DNA from: Croceicoccus pelagius
GTDB lineage: Bacteria > Pseudomonadota > Alphaproteobacteria > Sphingomonadales > Sphingomonadaceae
Direction of reading: 5' to 3'
Assembly (NCBI RefSeq): GCF_001661915.1
Contig: NZ_LYWY01000032.1
Location: forward strand, 62,001 to 126,000
DNA length: 64,000 nucleotides
The notes beneath the pieces were generated by a model. The model made no database searches and was not told the origin of the DNA. It saw only the letters and a program-made list of their open reading frames with translations. The translations under genes were made by a program, and so were the position numbers. Shown piece by piece: positions 43,515-52,340 of the stretch (position 1 is the stretch's first letter; every line of letters starts with the position of its first letter).

Positions 43515-45493
43515 TCGGCAGGCTCCGGCATCGCGCCGCCCATCGGGCGTTCCTCACGCCTTTCGGCAATGCGGCGAACCTGGTGCGCCTTGCGCATGTC
43601 GCCCAGCAAGCGTCCGATCAGCGCCAGTGCGCCGCCGAGCGCGACGATCAGCCCGCCGATCCAGATCAGCGGAACGAACGGTTTCCACCACAGCCGAAGC
43701 TGCCAGCGCCCGTCGAGGCCTTCTTCGCCGACGACGGCGTAAAGCTGACCGTTCCAGCGCGTGGAAAGCGCCGATTCGCTGGTCGTCATCGGCGGCTGCG
43801 TGAAGTTGCGCGACTGCGGGTGGAGGCTGACCGGATCGCCGCCTTCATAACGCGCGATCATGTTCGCCTCGATCGCAGTCCAGTTCGGCCCTGCGACCGG
43901 TTCGATCCCCGCCAGTTCGATCGTCCACGGACCGACCTCGACGGTATCGCCAATGTCTGCCGCGACCAGTTTCTCCGTCGAGAATGCGCTCTCGCTCGCC
44001 ATGCCGAACAGCGCGACGGCAAGGCCGAAATGGCCCACGACCATGCCCCATGTCGCCAGCGGCGTGCGCAGCAGGTTGCGGCCCAGCAGCGGCAGGAGGC
44101 TGGCGATGCCGAGCCCGATGGATAGCGCAAGACCCAGCAGCGGCAGAACCCGGATACCCGGTGCCAGCACGACCGCGCCGACGATGACGGCCGCTGTCAA
44201 TACGGCAGGCAGGATCAGCGCCTTGGCAATGCGGTCAAAGCTGTCACGCCGCCAGCGCAGCAGCGGGCCGACCGCCATCACCACGATCATCGGGATCGCA
44301 AAGAAAGCACCTACCGGATTGAAGTAGGGCGGGCCGACAGAAACCTTGGTGTCGAACGCTTCGGTCAGCAGCGGGTAGAGCGTGCCGAGCAGGACGATGC
44401 CGAGAATCGCGGAGAGCGCGACGTTGTTGACGACCAATCCCGCCTCCCGGCTGACGAGGCTGAACTGCTTGCCCTCGTTCACCGTGCTGGCGCGCGCACC
44501 GAATAGGGCCAGCGCCCCGCCGATATAGATCGCCAGCAGGGCAAGGATGAAGCTGCCGCGTTCAGGATCGACCGCGAAGGCGTGGACCGAGGTGAGGATG
44601 CCCGAACGCACGAGGAAGGTGCCGACCATCGACATCGAGAATGCGATCACGCCCAGCATGATCGTCCATGTCCGCAGCGCATCGCGCGAGGCGAGCACCG
44701 AGGCCGAATGCAGCAGCGCGGTCGCGGCCAGCCAAGGCATGAGCGAGGCGTTCTCGACCGGGTCCCAGAACCACCAGCCACCCCAGCCCAGTTCGTAATA
44801 GGCCCAGTACGAACCCGCGGTGATGCCGATGGTAAGGAATATCCAGCTGCCCAGCACCCAGGGCCGCATCGCGCGGGCGAAGGCGGGGCCGACCTCGCGG
44901 GTCAGCAGCGCGCCGACCGCGAAGGAGAAAGCGACCGAAAGCCCGACATAGCCGATATAGAGCGTGGGCGGATGGAACGCGAGACCGATGTCCTGCAGCA
45001 GCGGATTGAGGCCGTTACCTTCGGGCACCGGGGTCGGCAGACGCTCGAACGGGTTGGAGGAGAACAGCAGGAAAGCATAGAAGCCGAGGGACACGAAAGC
45101 CTGCGCCGCCAGCGTCGCGATCATCGTGCGTTCGGGCAGCCGGCGTTCGACCAGCGCCACGAACGAGCCCGACAGCGCCATGACCGTGACCCACAGCAGC
45201 ATCGAGCCTTCATGATTGCCCCATGTGCCCGCCAGCTTGAAGATGAAGGGCTTGGCGCTGTGCGAGTTGCTGGCCACCAGCAGTACTGAAAGATCGGTGC
45301 GGATGAATAGCCACATCAACATCAGGAACGAGAGCGCGACCAGCGGGCCCTGCATGATCGCGGCGGGGCGAACGACGCCGCCCATTTCCGCCTCGCTCTG
45401 CCCGCCGACGAGCGTCATGACGCTGGCGAACAGCTGGAGCAGCGCCAGCGCTGCGGCGAACCACAGGAGCGCGAGGCCGGTCTCGGCGATCAT
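43511..45493 (-). CDS. ccmF: Haem lyase CcmF
   Basis: The 660-residue membrane protein has about 14-15 helices. The tryptophan-rich haem-handling motif WGGWWFWDPVENASLMPWL lies on the periplasmic side and conserved His residues flank it, as in other CcmF proteins. FHPPTLYIGYVGLSVAFSFA is another signature. It transfers haem from CcmE to apocytochrome c. The length is typical and the gene is fully intact. Confidence 0.96.
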   Translation of the reverse strand: MIAETGLALLWFAAALALLQLFASVMTLVGGQSEAEMGGVVRPAAIMQGPLVALSFLMLMWLFIRTDLSVLLVASNSHSAKPFIFKLAGTWGNHEGSMLLWVTVMALSGSFVALVERRLPERTMIATLAAQAFVSLGFYAFLLFSSNPFERLPTPVPEGNGLNPLLQDIGLAFHPPTLYIGYVGLSVAFSFAVGALLTREVGPAFARAMRPWVLGSWIFLTIGITAGSYWAYYELGWGGWWFWDPVENASLMPWLAATALLHSASVLASRDALRTWTIMLGVIAFSMSMVGTFLVRSGILTSVHAFAVDPERGSFILALLAIYIGGALALFGARASTVNEGKQFSLVSREAGLVVNNVALSAILGIVLLGTLYPLLTEAFDTKVSVGPPYFNPVGAFFAIPMIVVMAVGPLLRWRRDSFDRIAKALILPAVLTAAVIVGAVVLAPGIRVLPLLGLALSIGLGIASLLPLLGRNLLRTPLATWGMVVGHFGLAVALFGMASESAFSTEKLVAADIGDTVEVGPWTIELAGIEPVAGPNWTAIEANMIARYEGGDPVSLHPQSRNFTQPPMTTSESALSTRWNGQLYAVVGEEGLDGRWQLRLWWKPFVPLIWIGGLIVALGGALALIGRLLGDMRKAHQVRRIAERREERPMGGAMPEPAE

Positions 45494-45954
45494 TTCGCGG
45501 TCGTTTCCGCGACGACGGCCTTGGCCTGAGCCTCGCTCATGTCTTCAAGTTCGCGCGGCATATAGTTCTCGTCATGCTTGGCCAGAAGGCTGTCGGCCAC
45601 GAAAGTCCCGTCGGCGGCAAGGCGGCCGTCGGCAACGACGCCCGAGCCTTCGACGAAAAGATCGGGCGTGATGCCGGTATAGCGCACGGGCACGGTCGCC
45701 TCTCCGTCGCCGACGACGAAACTGACGGTCACCCCGTCGGCCAGCGTCTGGATCGAGCCTTCCTGCACCATGCCGCCAAGGCGCACCGCGCGGCCCGGTT
45801 CGGGCGGATCGGATGCGATATCGCTCGGCACGTAGAAATAGCTCGCCTGACCGCGCAGGCCCCAGATCGCGAGCAGCGCGGCACCGATCAGCACGACAAG
45901 CGCGAGGATGACCAGCACGAGGCGCTGGTGTTTTGGCTTCAAGGCTGTGCTCAT
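45490..45954 (-). CDS. ccmE: Haem chaperone CcmE
   Basis: The 154-residue protein has an N-terminal anchor (LVLVILALVVLIGAALLAIW) and an OB-fold periplasmic domain. LLAKHDENYMPREL contains the His that binds haem covalently and the nearby Tyr. It passes haem from CcmC to CcmF. The start at 45954 (MSTALKPKHQ) is preferred over an upstream extension that overlaps ccmD too far. It overlaps the ccmF start by 4 bp. Confidence 0.95.
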   Translation of the reverse strand: MSTALKPKHQRLVLVILALVVLIGAALLAIWGLRGQASYFYVPSDIASDPPEPGRAVRLGGMVQEGSIQTLADGVTVSFVVGDGEATVPVRYTGITPDLFVEGSGVVADGRLAADGTFVADSLLAKHDENYMPRELEDMSEAQAKAVVAETTAK

Positions 45955-46094
45955 TTGCGTCCCTTGGCTGCGTCCCTGCGGGCTTCGGCGCGGCGCATGG
46001 AGAGCCAACTCCACACTACCATCGCCAGCATGCCGCCGATGCCGATTGCATAGGCCGCGATTACGAAGGGCCAGTGGTCAAGACCCTCGTTCAT
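45951..46094 (-). CDS. ccmD: Haem exporter protein CcmD
   Basis: The 47-residue product (MNEGLDHWPFVIAAYAIG, a single helix, then WLSMRRAEARRDA) is the typical CcmD, a small membrane protein that helps release haem-CcmE from the CcmABC complex. It lies exactly between ccmC and ccmE, overlapping both by 4 bp. Confidence 0.9.
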   Translation of the reverse strand: MNEGLDHWPFVIAAYAIGIGGMLAMVVWSWLSMRRAEARRDAAKGRK

Positions 46095-46849
46095 ACCGTG
46101 GCTCCTTCGACCGATGCCATGGCCTCGCTCGCCATGGCTCGGCGGCGAAGGCGTGCCTCTGCCTGGAAATTTGCAAGGATTGCGCGCATCCGGGCCAGCA
46201 CGACACCGCCAAACAGCAGCGAGAAGCCCAGCGCGCAGATCAGCAGTGGCCACAGGAAGGCAGGATCGATCGCCGACTTGCCCATCGTGATGCTCGCCGG
46301 TTGGTGAAGCGAATTCCACCAGATGACCGAGCGATTGATGATCGGCACGTTGATCGCACCGACAAGGCCGAAAATCGCGGTCACGCGGCTCCCCGCGCCG
46401 ATGCCGTCCTTCTGCGCCGCATTGGCCAGCGCGAGGTAGGCGAAATAGAGGAACAGCAGGACAAGCATCGAGGTCAGCCGTCCGTCCCAGACCCACCAGG
46501 TGCCCCAAGTCGGGCGGCCCCAGATGGAGCCGGTGGCTAGACAGATAAAGGTAAAGACAGCCCCCGGAACGGCGGCGGCGCGGGCCGCGATGGTCGCCAG
46601 CGGGTGCCGCCAGACGAGTTCGACCAGCGAGGCGATCGCGATCGTCGTCCAGCCGCCCATGCCGAGCCATGCGCTGGGCACGTGGATATAGAGGATGCGC
46701 ACCGTCTCGCCCATCAGCCGGTCTGCCGGTGCGTAGAAAAGCCCCCAGGCAAGCGCGCCCGAGACGAGCACGAGCCCGGACACCAGCAGAAGCGGGGTCA
46801 TCCAGCGTGCTAGGCGCAGGAAACGGGCGGGATTGGCGAAACCGTGCAT
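46091..46849 (-). CDS. ccmC: Haem transporter/loader CcmC
   Basis: The 252-residue protein has six membrane helices, the tryptophan-rich WGRPTWGTWWVWDGRLTS motif and the conserved His in YIHVPSAWLGM and SLHQPASI. It loads haem onto CcmE. It is the first ccm gene on this strand: ccmA and ccmB, which encode the ATPase and its membrane partner, are not adjacent and must be elsewhere. Confidence 0.95.
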   Translation of the reverse strand: MHGFANPARFLRLARWMTPLLLVSGLVLVSGALAWGLFYAPADRLMGETVRILYIHVPSAWLGMGGWTTIAIASLVELVWRHPLATIAARAAAVPGAVFTFICLATGSIWGRPTWGTWWVWDGRLTSMLVLLFLYFAYLALANAAQKDGIGAGSRVTAIFGLVGAINVPIINRSVIWWNSLHQPASITMGKSAIDPAFLWPLLICALGFSLLFGGVVLARMRAILANFQAEARLRRRAMASEAMASVEGATV

Positions 46850-46957
46850 AGTTATTGGCTTTCGCCGACCGCTTTGGCAGCGGCGGCGGCTTGCTTCAAG
46901 AGCAAGAGTCGCCGCACTTGTCCTAATGGACGAGATTTCGTCGCAAAATGCGCGAGA

Positions 46958-48016
46958 TCAGCGTCCGATCGCCTTGCGCGCCATCGCGTCCGCGACCCGG
47001 TTGGAAGCAATGCCGGTGGCGTCGCTTTCCTGCCAGATCTGTTCGAGGCGGCCCGGAATCTGCGCGATGCGAGCATTCACTTCGTCGAACGTCGCGGGCA
47101 CCGCCCCGTCACGCGACAGGTATTCGACCGCGACCGAGATGATGCCGCCTGCGTTGATGACGTAGTCGGGCGCAAAAAGGATGCCGCGCTTGGCCAGCAG
47201 GTCGCCTTCGTTGGCGGTGGCAAGCTGGTTGTTCGCGCCGCCGGCAACGATCGGGCAGTCGAGCGCCGCGATGCTTTCCGGCGTCAGTATGGCGCCCAGC
47301 GCATTCGGGCTGAACACGTCGCAAGGGACGGTCATGATCTCGTCCGCGGCAACGCTGGTGCCGCCGAGTTCTGCGGCGAGCTGTGCCGCGCGGTCGACGT
47401 TCACGTCCGCCAGCGTCAGCTTTGCACCTTCGTCGGCGAGGTGGCGGGCAAGACCCGAACCCACGCTGCCAACGCCCTGAAGCGCGACGTGGACACCCGC
47501 GACGGTGTCCTTGCCCAGCTTGTGCTTCACGGCCTGCTTTACGCCCAGGAAGATGCCGTGCGACGTGAACGGGCCGGGGTCCGAACCGACGGTCGGCTCA
47601 TCACCCTTGGCCGGAAGGCCTGTCACGAAATTGGTGCGGCGGTTGACCAGCGCCATGTCGGCCTCGGTAATGCCGACGTCTTCTGCCGTCACGTACTGAC
47701 CGCCAAGCTGTTCGATGGCATCGCCGAAAGCGAACATCATGTCGTCGGTCTTGGTGCGATCGGCATCGGCGAGGATCACGGCCTTGCCGCCGCCCATGGG
47801 AAGCCCGGCCAGCGCGTTCTTGTAACTCATGCCCTGCGACAGGCGCAGCGCGTCGGTCAGGGCTGCTTCGCTGTTGGCATAGTGCCAGAACCGGGTGCCA
47901 CCGGCCGAGGGGCCGAGGTGGGTCGAGTGGGTCGCGATTATGGCGCGAAGCCCGCTCTTGCGGTCATGGACAAGGGTGATCTTTTCGTGATCGTCGAACG
48001 CCGGGTTATTCCACAT
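46958..48016 (-). CDS. Leucine/Phe/Val-type amino acid dehydrogenase
   Basis: The 352-residue NAD-dependent dehydrogenase has GPSAGGTRFWHYANS, GMSYKNALAGLPMGGGKAVI (catalytic Lys residues) and the Rossmann motif HVALQGVGSVGSGLARHLAD with VNVDRA after strand 2. It would deaminate a branched-chain or aromatic amino acid to its 2-oxo acid. Leucine dehydrogenase is the best single guess. It is monocistronic between ccmC and tRNA-His. The exact substrate cannot be fixed by eye. Confidence 0.85.
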   Translation of the reverse strand: MWNNPAFDDHEKITLVHDRKSGLRAIIATHSTHLGPSAGGTRFWHYANSEAALTDALRLSQGMSYKNALAGLPMGGGKAVILADADRTKTDDMMFAFGDAIEQLGGQYVTAEDVGITEADMALVNRRTNFVTGLPAKGDEPTVGSDPGPFTSHGIFLGVKQAVKHKLGKDTVAGVHVALQGVGSVGSGLARHLADEGAKLTLADVNVDRAAQLAAELGGTSVAADEIMTVPCDVFSPNALGAILTPESIAALDCPIVAGGANNQLATANEGDLLAKRGILFAPDYVINAGGIISVAVEYLSRDGAVPATFDEVNARIAQIPGRLEQIWQESDATGIASNRVADAMARKAIGR

Positions 48017-48086
48017 GCGAGAGTTCGCCGCCTTTTCGTACGGGAACGGATGATGTGGATTTCACCTCCGTTCCGGCAGTGAAGAC

Positions 48087-48164
48087 TGGGGCGACCGAGG
48101 GGTCTCGAACCCCCGACCTCCGGTACCACAAACCGGCGCTCTAACCAACTGAGCTACGGTCGCC
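48087..48164 (-). tRNA. tRNA-His (anticodon GTG)
   Basis: The minus strand gives a 78-nt tRNA with encoded CCA. The anticodon loop TTTGTGG carries GTG. The extra 5' G (G-1) is encoded and pairs with C73, and the acceptor GCGACCG pairs with CGGTCGC. The T-arm GGGGGTTCGAGACCCC is canonical. Confidence 0.95.
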
Positions 48165-48333
48165 ACGAGCCTTTCGAACGCCCGCCGGACGGCGAGCGGA
48201 AGAGGCCTGTTTTCACTGCTGCACGTCTGCGTCAAGCGCTATCGGCGGCGGGCTGCGCCTGTTGCACAAGCGGTTCGAGAAGGGAAGCAAAAAACGTATG
48301 ATCGAACGTGAAACGCAATAAAATTACGCGCGC

Positions 48334-49308
48334 CTAATTTGCCTCGCCCCAGCTGCGCGCAACGACACGCGACGGTTCGAGCCCCGCGTCGATAATCGCG
48401 CGTTCTTCGAGCACTATCGAATCGACGCGGACGACGAATCGCGCCTCGAACCAGCGCGAGGTCACGGCAAGCTGGCGAAGCTGCACCGGACCGAACGGCG
48501 CGCCCGCGTTGGCGAGCGGTCCGACCGCCTGGTTCACCGTGGCCCATCCAGTGGCGGGCCGCTGGTCGAGAAGCGCGCGAACCTGTTCCACGCCAAGCGT
48601 TCCGGGCGTAAGCGCAGCGACGAGGCGGGCCTGATCCGGGCGCAGGGTATTGAGGTTGATCTTCGCCCCCTCGCCCCCCGGCAAGGCGCAAAGCCACGGG
48701 CGTAGCCGCTGGTAAATAGGCTCTTCCATTCCGCGCATCGCGCGCAATTCGGACAAGTCCACGATGCGGCGGCCCGCGGTACGATAGGGGACTGCAAGCT
48801 GCTGATAATAGGCGTCTTCGGCCCCGTTCACTTGCGGGTCCTGGTCCGCGTCGATCCAGTCGGCGACCGAATCGGATATGACCACGGCGGCATCGGGCGG
48901 GACTTCGAGGCTGTCCATCAATCGGCGAAACTGTTCGAGCGCGGTGAGATTGAGACGCGTGCGCTCCCCCTCTCCCGAGACCAGCGAGTTCACGTTGAAA
49001 CAGTTGCCCGCATCGCGCACCCGCACCGTCACCATGCCGCGTGCCAACGGCAGCGGCGTTTCGCGGTCGAGCATTCCGCCCGGATCGATCGTGCGGCTGC
49101 GATCAATCGCGACCAGCTGGCCAAGCCGCGAGGCGACGATCGATTCCGCGCTGAAGGCATAGAGCCGCGCCTGCGCCATCGCCTGCGAATTGACGGCAAG
49201 CCGGGTGGCAAGGTTCAGCCGTTCGAGCATGACCGCCGCAATCACTGCCATGACCGCGACGAGCAGCAGGACCGACAAAAGCGCCGCCCCACGCTCCTTC
49301 GCGCGCAT
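48334..49308 (-). CDS. gspK: Type II secretion minor pseudopilin GspK
   Basis: The 324-residue protein begins RAKERGAALLSVLLLVAVMA, a class III signal without Glu at +5, as normal for GspK. It then has the large periplasmic domain with DWIDADQDPQVNGAEDAYYQ (calcium/helical region) and KINLNTLRPDQARLVAAL. GspK caps the pseudopilus tip. A GTG at 49332 overlapping the gspJ stop would add 8 residues and is an equally good start. It is the last gsp gene; gspL and gspM do not follow. Confidence 0.9.
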   Translation of the reverse strand: MRAKERGAALLSVLLLVAVMAVIAAVMLERLNLATRLAVNSQAMAQARLYAFSAESIVASRLGQLVAIDRSRTIDPGGMLDRETPLPLARGMVTVRVRDAGNCFNVNSLVSGEGERTRLNLTALEQFRRLMDSLEVPPDAAVVISDSVADWIDADQDPQVNGAEDAYYQQLAVPYRTAGRRIVDLSELRAMRGMEEPIYQRLRPWLCALPGGEGAKINLNTLRPDQARLVAALTPGTLGVEQVRALLDQRPATGWATVNQAVGPLANAGAPFGPVQLRQLAVTSRWFEARFVVRVDSIVLEERAIIDAGLEPSRVVARSWGEAN

Positions 49309-49328
49309 CCAGCGGTTCAGTCCCCGCC

Positions 49329-49913
49329 TCACTGGTAATTCGCCCCCACAAGCGCGACGACGCGCAAGGTCGTGCCGTCCTGTTGCGGCAGGAGCAGTTC
49401 GACCGCTGTCGGCAGGTCGGTCGCGCTTTCCGGCTCCCACCTGTCGAGCCAGTTGCCCTGCGGCGCGCGGAACCTCAGGCGCGGCACGCCCGATACGCGG
49501 GCCATCGGTGAGGCTTCAGGCGGCTGCGCGCCGTCAGGGAACGGCAGGCCGACGCGGACGAGCCGGTCGCCCTCGACGCGCCAGCTGACCCGCTGGATCG
49601 AGGGGCGCGGTTCACCTGCCGGATTGTCCCAGCCGCTGCGCGTCAGATCGAGCAATGCGCCGCTGCGCCCTTGCTCAATCGCGGGCACGATCGCGCCGCC
49701 TTCATCGCGTGCGGGGCGGGCGGCGGCTTGTGCGAGGTCGGCGGTCCAGACCGCGAGGAAGCGGCGCTGATCGGCGATGCGCTCGGTGGCGTTGCGGCCC
49801 GAAATCTCGGCATCGACCGAAAAGCGCAGCATGGCGAGCGCGCCGCCCGCGATCACCGCGAAAACGACGAGCGCGACGAGCATCTCGACCAGTGTGAAGC
49901 CGTTGCGCTTCAC
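49329..49913 (-). CDS. gspJ: Type II secretion minor pseudopilin GspJ
   Basis: From the GTG at 49913, which overlaps the gspI stop (GTGA), the 194-residue product begins KRNGFTLVEMLVALVVFAVI, a prepilin cleavage site with Glu5. It has a periplasmic beta domain with DLAQAAARPARDEGG and ending TLRVVALVGANYQ. It forms the tip complex with GspI and GspK. Confidence 0.9.
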   Translation of the reverse strand: MKRNGFTLVEMLVALVVFAVIAGGALAMLRFSVDAEISGRNATERIADQRRFLAVWTADLAQAAARPARDEGGAIVPAIEQGRSGALLDLTRSGWDNPAGEPRPSIQRVSWRVEGDRLVRVGLPFPDGAQPPEASPMARVSGVPRLRFRAPQGNWLDRWEPESATDLPTAVELLLPQQDGTTLRVVALVGANYQ

Positions 49914-50293
49914 GACGGGGCGACCCGCAGGAATTCGTAGGTCACCGCGCTCGATTCCCGGCCCGGCGTAACTTCGCGCAAGGACAGGACGATACGGATC
50001 GTGCCGGGAAACTCGGGCGGCGCCTCGACCATGCGCGACCACTGGAACTGGCGGCCCGCGTTCTCGATCACGCCGTCCTTGTTGCCCAGCGCGGGCGGCA
50101 TCGGGTCGGTCAGCCATTCGGCGGCAAGGTTCTGCGCGGTGACTTCGCGTAGCAGCCGCTGTTCAAGGTCGGCCGTCCGCGCGATCGAGGCGCCTTCCAT
50201 CCGCATCAGGGTCAGACCCGCAATCGCGAAGATCGCCAGCGCGACGAGCAGCTCGATCAGGGTGAAGCCGTTTGCGCGCCGTTTCATGCTCAT
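49910..50293 (-). CDS. gspI: Type II secretion minor pseudopilin GspI
   Basis: The 127-residue protein begins RRANGFTLIELLVALAIFAI (prepilin site with Glu5) and contains AQNLAAEWLTDPMP, a typical GspI stretch. Its ATG overlaps the gspH stop by 4 bp. It nucleates the pseudopilus tip with GspJ. Confidence 0.9.
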   Translation of the reverse strand: MSMKRRANGFTLIELLVALAIFAIAGLTLMRMEGASIARTADLEQRLLREVTAQNLAAEWLTDPMPPALGNKDGVIENAGRQFQWSRMVEAPPEFPGTIRIVLSLREVTPGRESSAVTYEFLRVAPS

Positions 50294-50781
50294 GTTCCGG
50301 AAACGGCGACCTCGCCGTTTCGGCGCACGATTACGACCATCGCGTTGCCGTCATGTGACAGCGTGACGCGCAAGTCCTCGCTCGCAAGGCCGAGCGGGTC
50401 GAAGATCACGCGGCGATTGGCCGGCGCGTTGTCGCCCTGCCCCGCGATGGCGGCCCGCGTGTCCTTGTCCCAGTCGGTCGCGGTCAGCGACTTGCCGTCG
50501 AGCGGGGTCCAGCGCCCGTCGACGCGGCGTTCGAAATAATAGCCTGCCGGGCCGACGACGGCAGAAACCGATGCGGACGTCGAGATCGCCTCGTTACGCG
50601 CGGCAATGGTGCGGGCGGCGAACTTTTCCGCCTCGCGCCGCAAGTCGCCTGCGCCGCTGGGCATGGCGAGAACGGCGGCCCCTGCCATCAGCGCGATGAC
50701 GAAAAGCACGACCATGAGCTCGACCAGCGAGAAACCGTTGGGTTTCGGGCGGCTTGCAGGAACGGTTTGGCGGCGCGTCAT
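50290..50781 (-). CDS. gspH: Type II secretion minor pseudopilin GspH
   Basis: The 163-residue protein begins with a short basic leader and PNGFSLVELMVVLFVIALMA (prepilin site). The RREAEKFAARTIAARNEAI helix and the C-terminal IFDPLGLASEDLRVTLS segment fit GspH. It joins the tip complex to the major pilin. No gspG or other gsp gene lies upstream; the next gene faces the other way. Confidence 0.88.
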   Translation of the reverse strand: MTRRQTVPASRPKPNGFSLVELMVVLFVIALMAGAAVLAMPSGAGDLRREAEKFAARTIAARNEAISTSASVSAVVGPAGYYFERRVDGRWTPLDGKSLTATDWDKDTRAAIAGQGDNAPANRRVIFDPLGLASEDLRVTLSHDGNAMVVIVRRNGEVAVSGT

Positions 50782-50859
50782 GACGGACCAAGCCTATGCG
50801 CCAGCCGCGATGCGCCTGCAAGCTTGGCGCGCGGGCGGCCATATTCTAGAGGCTGGGCC

Positions 50860-51492
50860 ATGCAGGATTTCGGTCAACCGGTCACCGCCCACGTCAGCAC
50901 CTGGCCCGGGATGCAACGCGTCCCATCTCCCAAAGTGGAGCTGTTCACCGTGCGCGACTTCGTGCCCGAGGACATGCGCGCCGAATTGATGGACCTGATC
51001 GATGCGAACCGCCGCCCCTCGACCATCGCGGACCCGAACGGCGACGACTATTTCCGGACCAGCGAGACATGCGACCTGCCGCCCGCAGCCGACGTCGTGC
51101 ACCGCCTGCGCGACCTGTTCACGCAAGTTTCCGGCATCGACCTTGCCTATGCCGAACCCTCGCAGGGACAGCGCTACGCCGTGGGGCAGGAGTTCAAGAA
51201 CCATACCGACTATTTCGAGCCGTCGGGTGCGGACTTTGAAAAGTACTGCGCGGTCGCCGGACAGCGTACCTGGACCTTCATGGTTTATCTTAACGAACCC
51301 GAAGCCGGCGGCGCGACGCGGTTCAAGGCAGTGAACAAGACGTTCCAGCCCGACGCCGGCCGACTGGTGTGCTGGAACAACATGCGACCCGACGGTCGCC
51401 CCAATCCAGCCACGCTCCATCACGGGATGAAGGTCCGCAAGGGAACCAAATACGTCATTACGCAGTGGTACCGTGAAAAGGAGTGGAAATGA
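50860..51492 (+). CDS. Prolyl 4-hydroxylase-like 2OG-Fe(II) oxygenase
   Basis: The 210-residue protein matches the P4Hc domain: KNHTDYFEPS supplies His and Asp iron ligands, ATLHHGMKVRKGTKYVITQW supplies the distal His and the 2-oxoglutarate-binding Lys/Arg, and GQRTWTFMVYLNEPEAGGAT lies between. It would hydroxylate proline or a related residue in an unknown protein. The start at 50860 follows GAGGCTGGGCC. The stop overlaps the start of the acetyltransferase gene, suggesting a functional pair acting on proteins. Confidence 0.88.
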   Translation: MQDFGQPVTAHVSTWPGMQRVPSPKVELFTVRDFVPEDMRAELMDLIDANRRPSTIADPNGDDYFRTSETCDLPPAADVVHRLRDLFTQVSGIDLAYAEPSQGQRYAVGQEFKNHTDYFEPSGADFEKYCAVAGQRTWTFMVYLNEPEAGGATRFKAVNKTFQPDAGRLVCWNNMRPDGRPNPATLHHGMKVRKGTKYVITQWYREKEWK

Positions 51493-52037
51493 GAAACCCG
51501 GGAAAACCGGTCCTTCACGGAGAGAGGATCACTTTAAGACCCGTCACAGCCGACGATGCGGACGTCATGTTCGCAGGGTTGGAGGACGAAGAATCGAATC
51601 GCCTGACCGGCACGCACGAGATTTTCACCGCCAAGCGCGTGGAAAAACATTGCGCGATGGTGGCCGCAGCCGAAGATCGCTGGGACTACGCCATCGAAAT
51701 CAATGGAAAGATGGTCGGCGAAGTTGTCTTGAACGAGATCGACTGGGACAACCAGTCCGCCAGCATCCGCATCGTCATTTGGGAGCCTGCATCGCGCAAT
51801 ACAGGCCTTGGCACCGAAGCGATGCGCCTTTTGACGAAGTTCGGGATCGAGGAAGTCGGCCTGCACCGCATCGAGCTTGGCGTCTATGCCTTCAATCCGC
51901 GCGCGATCCGGTCCTACGAAAAGGTCGGCTACAAGCTGGAAGGCACCCGTCGCGATGCCCTTTACTGGGATGGCGAGTGGATCGATTCCTTTACGATGGC
52001 AGTGCTCGCCCCCGAGTGGGAGGCGAGCGCAGCCTGA
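51489..52037 (+). CDS. GNAT acetyltransferase (RimJ/RimL type)
   Basis: The 182-residue protein has ERITLRPVTADDADVMF at the start, the acetyl-CoA loop around NTGLGTEAMRLLTKFG, and GLHRIELGVYAFNPRAIRSYEKVGYKLEGTRRDALYWDGEW, which is typical of protein N-terminal and small-molecule acetyltransferases of the RimJ/L class (shown here as one continuous region, residues about 120-160). ATG 51489 overlaps the oxygenase stop. The substrate is unknown. Confidence 0.85.
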   Translation: MRNPGKPVLHGERITLRPVTADDADVMFAGLEDEESNRLTGTHEIFTAKRVEKHCAMVAAAEDRWDYAIEINGKMVGEVVLNEIDWDNQSASIRIVIWEPASRNTGLGTEAMRLLTKFGIEEVGLHRIELGVYAFNPRAIRSYEKVGYKLEGTRRDALYWDGEWIDSFTMAVLAPEWEASAA

Positions 52038-52041
52038 TCGG

Positions 52042-52338
52042 TTAGCCGAGCGAGCGGAAGAAGCTCAGCTGCATGTCTTCCGCCAGGCAGTCCAGAATCG
52101 GCGGAACCAGCCGGTCGTGGAAGTCGATGGCCATGTGCTTTTCGAAGGCGGCGTCGTCCTTGAACGTGGCGACGACATTGAATGTATCGGGGTCGTCGTC
52201 CGATTGCAGGAGCTCATAGACCTGCGCATCGGGCTCGTGCTGGAAGACGAGACCCTTCAGTTCGGCCTGAAGCGCGATCATCTCCTCGCGCTTTTCGGGC
52301 TTCGTCTTCAGGACGGCGATAAAGCTTTTTGCAGACAT
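52042..52338 (-). CDS. ABM/YgiN-type small monooxygenase-like protein
   Basis: The 98-residue protein has the dimeric alpha-beta barrel pattern of antibiotic-biosynthesis monooxygenase domains: SFIAVLKTKPEKREEMIALQ, VYELLQSDDDPDTFNVVATF, KDDAAFEKHMAIDFHDRL. Such proteins act without cofactors on quinols or merely bind ligands. GGAGGG precedes the ATG. It is the last gene of a five-gene minus-strand unit reaching to 54422. Confidence 0.75.
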   Translation of the reverse strand: MSAKSFIAVLKTKPEKREEMIALQAELKGLVFQHEPDAQVYELLQSDDDPDTFNVVATFKDDAAFEKHMAIDFHDRLVPPILDCLAEDMQLSFFRSLG

Positions 52339-52340
52339 GC

